DNA of 64,000 nucleotides from Closterium sp. NIES-65. Its lineage: Eukaryota > Streptophyta > Zygnematophyceae > Desmidiales > Closteriaceae. The notes below the pieces were generated by a model. The model searched no databases. It had not been told where the DNA came from and was given only the letters and a program-made list of their open reading frames with translations. Below, in pieces: positions 20,946-29,512 of the stretch. Positions within the stretch are counted from its first letter, which is position 1, and each line of letters begins with the position of its first letter. The DNA lies in the NCBI GenBank assembly GCA_948144175.1, contig CANXME010000897.1, positions 1 to 64,000 of the forward strand. The letters run 5' to 3'. Made by a program: the position numbers and the translations under genes.

Positions 20946-22894
20946 ACAAACAACAACCCAGGCGGACTGGTAGTTGTTCGGTAACCTACTGGCCGACTAG
21001 AGCCCCAATCAAGGGGCCGTGTGGGGACGAGAACGGGGGAGAGGATGAGAGGGATTAGCAGAAGTGAGATCAGGTTCCAAGAAGAGAGGATGGGAGGATG
21101 AGAGAATGAGAGGATGAGAGAATGAGTGCACGAATGAGTGGGAATGTGAGTTGGACAAGTGGAGTGGAGCGAAGCGTTATCGAGTTGTGAGGCGTGCAAA
21201 ACACCTCGAGCAATACCTACCGTTGCATGTGTGATGAGCAATGCTGCTTCCGTGCTCAGATGCATCTCCTTTTCTTTCTCCTTCTCCCTCTCCTTCTCCT
21301 TCTCCTTCCCCCTATCCCTCCCACCCACGCCATCGTGCAAGCTGCTGAAGCTACTGCCAACAGCCCCCTGTGCCACTCGTTTCACTCGAGAGAACGGCAG
21401 CTGGAACAAACCCGTTACTCCCAACGATGCTCGCCTCCCCTCATGCCCCTCATGTCCCTCATGTCCGTCGTGCCCCTCATGCTCATCCCCTGCATTGCCC
21501 TCCCCTTCCCGACTCCCGCTCTCCTGCCCATCCCCTCCCTCCCCCCCTCCTCCCCTCGCCTCCATTGCTTCTGCTTCCCTCCCCTCCCCCTCCCTCAAGC
21601 CGTCCCCACTGTTCCCCTCCCCATCTCCATCCTCTACCCCATCCCCCCGCTGCTCCTCCTCCCTCCTATGTGCACTCTCAGGCGCGGTAGTCCGCTCCGC
21701 CCTTGCCCTGCTCTTCTTCCCGTCTCCGGCAGCAGCAGAAACGCGCTTCCTCTTCTGCTCGCCCGCACCCTTTCCCTCTCCCAGCCCGTTCACGTTCTTC
21801 TGCCCTTCACTCTGTTCCTTCCCCAGTTGCCCCTGCCCCTGCCCCTGGCCCTGCCCCTGCTTCCCTTTAGCGCGCATCTCCTGCTTCAGCTTGCGTCCAG
21901 GCTCACGCACCCCAGCAGCACCGCCAGTGCTTCCAGGAGTGGCAGCCAGAGAAGGATCGTTGTCGCTCGGTGCCGCCGCCGCAGCAGCAGCAGCAGCAGC
22001 AGCAGAAGGAGGGGGAGCAGTCAACGCTGCTGCTGCCTTCGCAATACCTCCTCCACCTTCCCCTGTGAATGTCAAAGATTTAGCTGCTGCAGGGGACTTA
22101 ACTGCTGCTAGAGACGCAGTTTCTACTGCTGCTGCTGATTGTGACCTGGCAGCTGGGGATTTTGTAGCTCTGGGTTTTGCTGCGGGAGACTTCATCTTGG
22201 GCGACTTAGAGACCTCCAGAGAGGCTTTACTGCTGCTGCCCGGTGGGGTTCTCATAGCTGCTTTGCTGCCTCTGGTTGGAGTAGACTTCACAGCTCTTGA
22301 TCTGTCCTCCCGGATCCTTTCTTTTACTGGCCTACCCCTGCCGCCAGCAGCAGCAGCAGCACCATCTGTCTCCTCCTCGTCAGAAGAATCAGCAGCACCA
22401 GCCGGATTTGAAGAAGCAGCAGCAGCAGCCTCCTTCTCCTGTTCCTCCTCCTCCACCACATCAACATCCTCCTCTTCATCTTCCTCCTCCTCTTCATCCT
22501 CCTCATCTTCCTCCTCTTCACTCTCGCTATCGTCCAAAACAACCACTTCACAGTTGGCTGGTACCCCTCGCTTCCCACCTGCTGCAGTAAGGCCTCTCTT
22601 ACTGGCAACCCCGTTACAAGCCTTCTCAGCCTGGAGTCCTGTCTCGCTCCCATTCTCCAGTCCCCTTCCTCCATTTACCTTCCCGTACCCCGTTGAATTC
22701 CCTCCTCCCATCCCCCCCTTGTGTCGCCTGAGATCTTCCTTCCCCTCCTCTTCCTCCTGCACCTCCTCCTCCTGCTCCCCTTCCCCCTCCTTTTCCTCCT
22801 CCTCTTCCTCTTCCTCCTCTTCCTGTTCCTCATCCTCCTCCTCATCATCGCTATCTACTAAAATCACATCCGCTTCCGCTTCTCTCTCCGCCAT
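20924..22894 (-). CDS. acidic, probably nuclear protein with two SIM-like motifs
   Basis: Single open frame of about 656 residues from the Met at 22894. The N-terminus reads DVILVDSDDEEEDEE, and about residue 115 has EVVVLDDSESEEEEDEE: both are hydrophobic four-residue cores followed by Ser and acidic residues, the pattern of SUMO-interacting motifs. The middle is rich in SP/TP and Lys (KSPAAKPRATKSPAARS), the C-terminal half in Gly/Glu/Asp with HEGHEGHEG repeats, then a KEKEKEREKEKEKE segment. No catalytic domain is recognised; a chromatin or DNA-repair role is only a guess. The last 100 residues look like intron read-through: a GTAGGT donor lies after LLITHAT (near 21220), and the gene may continue into exons around 20.2 kb. 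The antisense frame is a Ser/Pro shadow. Confidence 0.6.
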   Translation of the reverse strand: MAEREAEADVILVDSDDEEEDEEQEEEEEEEEEEKEGEGEQEEEVQEEEEGKEDLRRHKGGMGGGNSTGYGKVNGGRGLENGSETGLQAEKACNGVASKRGLTAAGGKRGVPANCEVVVLDDSESEEEEDEEDEEEEEDEEEDVDVVEEEEQEKEAAAAASSNPAGAADSSDEEETDGAAAAAGGRGRPVKERIREDRSRAVKSTPTRGSKAAMRTPPGSSSKASLEVSKSPKMKSPAAKPRATKSPAARSQSAAAVETASLAAVKSPAAAKSLTFTGEGGGGIAKAAAALTAPPPSAAAAAAAAAAAPSDNDPSLAATPGSTGGAAGVREPGRKLKQEMRAKGKQGQGQGQGQGQLGKEQSEGQKNVNGLGEGKGAGEQKRKRVSAAAGDGKKSRARAERTTAPESAHRREEEQRGDGVEDGDGEGNSGDGLREGEGREAEAMEARGGGGEGGDGQESGSREGEGNAGDEHEGHDGHEGHEGHEGRRASLGVTGLFQLPFSRVKRVAQGAVGSSFSSLHDGVGGRDRGKEKEKEREKEKEKEMHLSTEAALLITHATVGIARGVLHASQLDNASLHSTCPTHIPTHSCTHSLILSFSHPPILSSWNLISLLLIPLILSPVLVPTRPLDWGSSRPVGYRTTTSPPGLLFVDSPGWF

Positions 22895-22979
22895 GACAGC
22901 CCTTCCGCGGCTCTCAGAGAGTCGGTGCTGCGGGAACCGTGTAGCACTCATCACTGGAAGCCGGGGCTGGTCGGACTAG

Positions 22980-24700
22980 AGAAATATAAATCTGACGGAA
23001 CAAGAGGCGATGATCGAAAAAGGAGAAACAATGGATGCCAGGGGGATGTCAGTATGCCTGGATCCGTGGACGTTTAGACGATTGTACGTCTCTAAACGGA
23101 GCAGAGCTGATTCGGAAGTTGCTGCTTCTGACGCCTGTAACACCTCCTCTACACTAGGTATGAGAGTCGCGGCACTCGTGAGCTAAAACTGCGACGTCTC
23201 AGCGGCACTGGAAACTCATGAAAGACGTTCTCAGAGGAGTGATTAAAGCCCCCAGAGAGACGTGAGAGAAACCGGAGGCTGGGTGGTGACCAAGTGCGTT
23301 AAGACTCTGCTGCGACAGGAGTCTTTATGACATGAAAAACTGGAACTTGGATCCTCTCGGGGCTTCACGTTAGCCTCTCAACCCCCTGCGGAAACCCCTC
23401 AGCCCTCTGTGTCCCCTAAGCCTGGCCAAAACCTCGGATCGAGCCTACCGACGAAATTTGGCTGGAATTTCAGTGGGAGGCGTGACAGGCTAACGGGAGC
23501 GCGAAATGTACCCTGAAGCGAGGGGCGAACGAGGCGGAATTACTGATAAGGATCGGATGATGTAGGAACGAATAGAAGCGGTTTGTGCGTGCTGCTGAGA
23601 CAATACACTGGCTGGAACTATGGCGGTGGGAGGAGACTAGGGTTCGAAAGGAAAGCCAAAACGGTAAGCAAGAAACGAAAATGTGGAGGGACGAAACGAA
23701 ATGTGTTGGCTTTTTACTGGGAGTTCGGGAAAGGGAATGGAAGAGCGGGAGGTCAAGAATGCAGCATGCAGAAGGACAGGGGGAGCCTACCGTGAGCTTG
23801 TAAAGCAATCGTCATAGCGATAATTCAAACTGTAGACGGGTTAATCCACATGACGAGGCTGTTTGTAGATTGCCTGACGCAGCCTGACCACAAGCTGTGT
23901 TGGCCAATCACGGTGATTTGAATGTGAGCCGCTTTGTCAGACCAAGAAATCCTGCCTCGAATTTGACGAAAACTTGACTGGGCCCAGTCAGGACAGCCAT
24001 CGAACCAGTCACGGGCGTTCCGAACTTCATTCCTTGGCTCGGTCATCACCTCCGGATTTTTCCAGGGTTTATTGGCGCAAGCCGAGCCTAAGCACACCTG
24101 GCAACAGTTTCAGTGTGAAACGAATGCACATCGAAGCTTTTAGTAACATTGTAGCCAGAGTGTCAAAGAGTCCCCCTACGGGCGAAGACGTCTTGAGGCG
24201 TTCGCGTGGCGTCGTTAATCCTGCAATCAATGCGCCAATGTAGTGAACGACCTCTTGATCACTCAACGTGTTGCAGTGGACTTTCTCCTGATCTCAAGCC
24301 CAACTCATAGAAGATGTCGTGGGGTTTTAGGACGCGGTTAAAGTACTCGACCGGGGGGAGATCGATCCGGTCACCGTACTGAAACCCCGCGTTTTGCATA
24401 CGAAAGGTACACAACCGTTTACAACCGCGCTAAAAACGATCCTGAGGCGATCGAATCTCCACTTTTACCGCGTCCTTATGTACGACCTCAATCGGCCTTC
24501 TTCCTTCGCAGGCTCCTAGACTTCTAGTCTCCGTATGTGTTTCAAAGAATTGCGTCTCGCAAACCGATATTGGCGTGCAGCTCTGCTTCGTGTCAGGAAC
24601 TCGCGAATCCAGTCGCATTCGTTCACCTAGACCACGCGTGCTCGTCCCGCTCACCCTTTTTATCAGCTGACGTATTCACTGTACCACTAATTCCGTGGTG
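22980..24700. other. intergenic region, no confident gene
   Basis: Divergent spacer between the acidic-protein gene (minus) and the transporter (plus). Two minus-strand frames, 24069-24266 and 23825-24097, have non-repetitive composition (VVHYIGALIAGLTTPRERLK; RNEVRNARDWFDGCPDWAQS) and could be a broken gene, but they are in different frames and match no family I know. Confidence 0.4.
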
Positions 24701-24800
24701 AATCTTCCACCAGCAGCAGTAACCGCAGCAGCCGCAGACTTTTGAGACGTCTCAAAAGGCAGCAGAAGTAGCCGCAGCAGCAGGAGCCGAAGCAGCAGGA
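24700..24800 (+). repeat. palindrome (ACGT centre) between GCAGCAG repeats
   Basis: A perfect 20-bp palindrome at 24739-24758 (core TTTTGAGACGTCTCAAAA) lies between two copies of a GCAGCAG-TAACCGCAGCAG-type segment, 170 bp upstream of the transporter start. Confidence 0.93.
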
Positions 24801-24929
24801 GCATCACCAGCACCACCACCAGCGACAAATTTCTTCTCATCGTCCCGCTCTGACTCCACGACCTTTTCTCCCACCATGCATTTCTTATGAAGGGCCTCAA
24901 AATTCCTCCCTCCAGCACCTTCCCCCACC

Positions 24930-27677
24930 ATGCACACCTCAACCTCGCTCTCCTCTCCTCTTCTCGCCTCCTCCTCTTCCTCCTCCTCCCCCTCCTGTTC
25001 CTCGCCTCCTACCCGCTCCTCTCGCTTTCGAATCCTTCCAATCTCCTCGTTTCTCCCAGGTCCATCAGCCGAATCATCACCACGTCTCCATCCCCACCCT
25101 CTGGTTCCCACGCGGCAACTATTTCTCTGCTGGCTATTCTCGTTCTTGCGCTGGTTCAAGCCTTCCGAGCCCTTTCTCGTCGATTTCATGGTTTCGAAAG
25201 GCCTGTCCAATGCCGACGTGTACCACAAAGTATTCCCCGTCTGGGTTTTTTCGCAGCTGCCCGCGCTGTTGCTCGTCAGCCTTCTCTCGAAGCTCATTGG
25301 ATGCAAAATCACCGTCATTCTCGGCGCTATTCTCGGATTCGCCACTACCGCACTGACAATAGCAGCTCCAACGGTAACATCTCCTCCCCATCCCCCCTCT
25401 TATCATTCCACTGACACAGCAGCAGCCACAGCTACATTCAATGCCACTGCTACTGCCCAAACACCAGACACGCTCCTTCCTCTCACCTTCCTTCAGACCA
25501 GTCAAGTGACCTTTGCTCTCTCCTTCGCCGCTCATTCTGCCTTCGCCGCACTCTCCCTCGCCTCCCTACCCCGCTCGCACTACACCCTTGCGTCCCACGG
25601 CAACCATGCTGCCACGCTGGCAGGATCCTGCCTCTCAGGCCTGCTCGGGCGAGTCATGGCGCGCCACGTGTCGCTTCTGGTGCTGTTCATTGTTTCGCTG
25701 GTGTGTCAGTTTCTGTCTGTTGTTGTGGCCGTGCTGCTGCGGCCTGCTGCTGCTGATGTTGGGTTAGAGACCGAGAAGGGAGCAGAGTCAAGGGCACGTA
25801 CAAGAGAAGAATCGAGGAGAGTTTCTAGAAACAAGTGTAGAGCTGAATCCGGAGGGGAAAAGGGAGCAGACACGAGATCAGAACAGGGGCACAAGCACAT
25901 AACCTCTGTGCGGTACCCATGCCTGACTCTCCACCCCGTATCCACTCTCCTCCGCTCCATCCTAATCGCAGCACCATCAGTAGCAGCTGACGTGTGCCAT
26001 GCTTTAACTGCTCCCACTGTGCTGAGCTGGTCTTGCTGGGCTGTGCTGGCCAACAGCGTCCATCGCATGGTCATGACCTACTGGCTCTCTCTCTTCAAGG
26101 AGCTAGCAATGCATCAGCAACAGCCGGCGTCCCTGCATCTCATGCCGTCTCAGTATGCTCCGGTATCCTCTGTCGCAACCTCGCTCTCGTCGTCACTCTC
26201 TGATCCTGTTTTCTCCACGGCTGTCTTCCCTGCTGCTTCGCACGCGGACTCTGATGGTCTTGCAGCAGGACCAGGAGGAATGTCAGCAATTGCAGCAGCG
26301 GCAGTGGCAGCAATAGCAGTTGTAGCAGCATCTGGGACCAGGGGAGGCATTACTGGCCGGGCATTGCCCTCGCCACCTTTACTCAATGTTCCCCACTTTC
26401 CTTTTCTCACACCACCGGTGGGAAGTTTGATCAAGGGAACTTCTTTGATCCATAAAGCAGCTCCTGCGTGGGAGCCAACATCTCTTGGGCTTAGATCTGC
26501 TGCGTTTGAATTGGGTTCTGCAAGCAGCAATTCTCGTTCAGAGAGGTCTCAAGACAGTGGGCTTGGGGACTGGCACCCGGGTATGCATCGGAGGATGCTG
26601 GTGTATTCACTGATGGAGTCACAGTTGGTAGCAGCAGAGGCAGGCGTAGCAACTGCAGGTACAGCAACTGCACGAGAGTGGACTGATGGCAAAGCGAGTG
26701 CATCCAGATCATTGTTATCAGGTACAGCAGCCGCAGTATCAGCAGCTGTGGCAGCAGAAGCCACAGCAGACAGAGCAGAAGCAGCAGCAGGCAGGACAAA
26801 AGTGGCAGCAGACGAAGAAGTAAATGGAGCAGAAGCAGCAGCAGTAGCAGAAGAAGAAGCAGAAGAAGAAGCAGCTGCCACAGGAATAGCAGCAGCAGCC
26901 ACTCCCATAGCAGGAGCAGCAAAGTCAGAAGCAGTTTCAGATGCAACTAGTGCATGCTACATCCTGATAAACCTGACAGCTGCTCTGGCCATTGTTGCTG
27001 CTGCATATATCCCAGTCAACTATGCCCACACACTCATCCAGATCGTTTCAGCCTTTGTCTGCGGCCTTTCTCTGGTTACCACCAGCCGTGCCGATTTGTC
27101 CTGGGTTACGTACGCAGCTTTGGTGGTATACCACTCGTTGCATGAAGCTACTGGGGCCGTTTGTGCGGCTAGGGTCGCTGCACACGTGCGGCAGTCAGCA
27201 GTGAATTTGATGCAATTACCGTCACTCGCAACAACAGAAGATGCACGCGCACCGACATGCCAATCAATGGCACTTACGCCAGAAGTGACAACACAAGCAA
27301 TATCACCAGCATGCACATTGGCGCCAGCATCTGCACCATCATCGCCAGCATCAACGTTAACATTAACACCTTCGCCACTTACAACATTAACACCTTCGCC
27401 ATTTACAACATTAACACCTTCGCCATTTACATCTACTAATGTGCCGACACCAACACCGGGTTTACATGACCTAGAGCAGCAACTGACCTCCCTGTTTGCA
27501 GCAGCGGCAGCTACATCAGTGGTGCTGCAGTCTGCAGTGCAAGCTGGGTTGCTGTTATTCCTTGGAGGATCGGTGGCCAGGTGGTTCCTAGTAGACGGGT
27601 TTGCGTTGCTGTCTCTTGCAGTGTTGCTAGGTGGAGCAGCCATTTATAGAGCACTGATAGCGTTAGTTCGTGGTTAG
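24930..27677 (+). CDS. SLC19-type (reduced folate/thiamine carrier) membrane transporter
   Basis: Intronless 915-residue protein. About residues 60-85 carry a membrane segment running into FKPSEPFLVDFM, matching the SLC19 signature around PSEPFL; next comes VFPVWVFSQLPALLLVSLLS, matching the PVWTYS region. Further membrane segments include TVILGAILGFATTALTIAA, HAATLAGSCLSGLLGRVMA and LLVLFIVSLVCQFLSVVVAV, then a hydrophilic insert, then VLSWSCWAVLANSVHRMVMT, a 300-residue Ala/Glu-rich central insert, and the C-terminal membrane group including SWVTYAALVVYHSLHEATGA and LARWFLVDG-like sequence. Family members exchange folate or take up thiamine at the plasma membrane; substrate here is unknown. 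It is far longer than the usual 480-590 residues because of low-complexity inserts. The start at 24930 is the first Met in frame and leaves room for TM1. An alternative MFS family cannot be excluded, but the PSEPFL and PVW motifs are persuasive. Confidence 0.72.
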   Translation: MHTSTSLSSPLLASSSSSSSPSCSSPPTRSSRFRILPISSFLPGPSAESSPRLHPHPLVPTRQLFLCWLFSFLRWFKPSEPFLVDFMVSKGLSNADVYHKVFPVWVFSQLPALLLVSLLSKLIGCKITVILGAILGFATTALTIAAPTVTSPPHPPSYHSTDTAAATATFNATATAQTPDTLLPLTFLQTSQVTFALSFAAHSAFAALSLASLPRSHYTLASHGNHAATLAGSCLSGLLGRVMARHVSLLVLFIVSLVCQFLSVVVAVLLRPAAADVGLETEKGAESRARTREESRRVSRNKCRAESGGEKGADTRSEQGHKHITSVRYPCLTLHPVSTLLRSILIAAPSVAADVCHALTAPTVLSWSCWAVLANSVHRMVMTYWLSLFKELAMHQQQPASLHLMPSQYAPVSSVATSLSSSLSDPVFSTAVFPAASHADSDGLAAGPGGMSAIAAAAVAAIAVVAASGTRGGITGRALPSPPLLNVPHFPFLTPPVGSLIKGTSLIHKAAPAWEPTSLGLRSAAFELGSASSNSRSERSQDSGLGDWHPGMHRRMLVYSLMESQLVAAEAGVATAGTATAREWTDGKASASRSLLSGTAAAVSAAVAAEATADRAEAAAGRTKVAADEEVNGAEAAAVAEEEAEEEAAATGIAAAATPIAGAAKSEAVSDATSACYILINLTAALAIVAAAYIPVNYAHTLIQIVSAFVCGLSLVTTSRADLSWVTYAALVVYHSLHEATGAVCAARVAAHVRQSAVNLMQLPSLATTEDARAPTCQSMALTPEVTTQAISPACTLAPASAPSSPASTLTLTPSPLTTLTPSPFTTLTPSPFTSTNVPTPTPGLHDLEQQLTSLFAAAAATSVVLQSAVQAGLLLFLGGSVARWFLVDGFALLSLAVLLGGAAIYRALIALVRG

Positions 27678-28048
27678 GCTTCCTGTTCGTTATGATAAGA
27701 CAAATGTATAGGTGATGTTTTTTTAGTGCGGTCAATACGTGTAGCAAGTTTGATGAGTGCAGTGCATTTATCTACTGTTTTCAATCAGCAATATATGATT
27801 TACTGCTTTTACTCCCCAGGTTGCTTGACTCTGTATAGCATGCATTGAAGGGTCATAGTGGGGTGAAACAAATTAGAGTAATTCGTCCTAGCAGGCAGGC
27901 GAATGCCTATAGCGAGAATTGTGGTCCTTCTCAAAAGGTTTGGGAATATGACACAAGTGAATGGTGATGTACTGTAGGAAGGGAAGGACAAGCAGAAGGT
28001 TTGGGTGGAGCGAAGTGGAAGGGTGTGAAACATCAGGCGCGGTTTCAG
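27678..28048. other. 3' flank of transporter gene, no gene seen
   Basis: AT-rich stretch with no supported reading frame; probably the transporter 3' UTR and spacer. Confidence 0.5.
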
Positions 28049-28049
28049 C

Positions 28050-28575
28050 TAAGGACGTGGGCCCAATCGACTTTGATCGGGGCGATCAGAGGCGGTCAGA
28101 AACCTCGAGAAAGGCGGGAATCAGATTTCAGGCAATCAGGGGCAATCAGCTGATCGCGATCAGCTGATCGCGCCAACTCAATCAACCGCATCAAACAGCC
28201 CGATCAGACCCGATCAGACACAATCAGCCCCAATCACTTGATTGCATGTGATCGGCGACCTGGGCGACGTACGCGAAATGTAACACGCCTCGCCATTAGG
28301 TCTCGAAAATCCTTGCGAATACACCCAGATCCGCGAGAACTGTGTGTTGGGACATGATGTTGGCGACATTACCACGATACTGAGATTCGTCCGTATCGCC
28401 AAAGTTGGGATGCAACTACCAGGTAATGGGCTGACAGTTTTCAAGCAAGAACGCAAAGCATTCGAAGAAAATCATATCTGATAGGGCGGCGCGAGAAAAA
28501 ACGATCACAAGCAATCCGACCCGACCCAAACCGATCCGATCAGTGCCGATCAAAGTCGACTGGGACCACATCCTA
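28050..28575. mobile_element. 526-bp inverted-repeat element (MITE-like)
   Basis: The first 31 bp (28050-28080) and the last 30 bp (28546-28575, reverse complement) match at most positions and share CGACTTTGATCGG exactly. The interior is dense in GATCAG/CGATC motifs and contains the perfect palindrome CAGCTGATCGCGATCAGCTG at 28147-28166. No transposase is present. The target duplication is not obvious, so the superfamily is undetermined. Confidence 0.7.
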
Positions 28576-29512
28576 AAGCAACTTTGCTGGTGACTCGGGA
28601 TCGCGGACCGACGATTTTCCAGTGACGAAGTTCGTTATAACTCTAGCTACGCCCGTGACAGAAACTCATATTTGATGCCCTGATATGGTACTGCAATGTA
28701 GTCAGTCCATCTAGACTCCAGAACCATTATCATGCAACACAGTACGTCAGTTTTGACCTAGTCACACACGGTAAGTGGAGGGTTGTCCGGAAACCTGCTT
28801 CTGCAACGTCCGTCTTTCTCTCTTTCTCCACTGCCACACCATCCCAGTCGGTCCGATCTCGTCCAGAAGATGGCCATGGGGTGTTTTGCGATCAGCTACT
28901 GGTACGGCCCGATCGTGTTTGCGAGGCGCTAGCAGCAGGGGATTTTGTCCTCGCTTCGTTTTTCCGTGGAACTTACGGTAGTTGCTGATTGTTTCTGAGG
29001 CAATACCCGTGTCGTGTCGTGTTAACCCGCTTTTAGTTAGCGTTTAAGGCTTAGCTGTTAGTGTTTCGCGTCGCTGCCGTAATCTCCTCGTCATCCATCC
29101 GAGACCTCCAAGCCGTCGTGCTCTTGCGTGTTAGTGCGAAGATTAGGGGTAAACTCTGTCTGAATGCACGTCTCGTACTGCTTGAATCAAGTCCCGAGCA
29201 AACTTGTCTTTCTCTCTTCCTCTCACTCCTCCCTGCTTTTATCTCGCCTATCCACTGCTGCTTTTACCCAACAGCGTCCGAGCCCCTTTCTTTGTTCTTT
29301 GATTTTTTCCTCCGTCGACAGCGGCATCTTTTTTTTTAACCTTTCGTCGATTTAAATCTCGCCTATCACTAGCGCTCCTGGCCTCTTGTAGTCGTTCATA
29401 GAATCCCGAACCATCGCTTTGCCGTCCCTAGGCGATCCTCGATCCTAGCCATCCGGACAATCCTAGCCCTCCCCAGGGAAATCCAGCCGTAGATCCGGAC
29501 AGATTTCCAGCC
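28576..29512 (+). promoter_or_regulatory. upstream region and probable 5' UTR of VPS23
   Basis: No gene of its own. The stretch from about 28990 to 29512 is pyrimidine-rich with CCTCC and TTTTT runs and leads directly into the VPS23 start with a CAGCCATGG context; it probably includes the transcription start and 5' UTR, but no TATA box was identified. Confidence 0.4.

Noticed and set aside
21159-22979. 606-codon plus-strand frame antisense to the acidic protein
   Set aside because: Ser/Pro/Ala shadow of Glu/Gly/Ala codons; the minus-strand frame has the plausible start and motifs.
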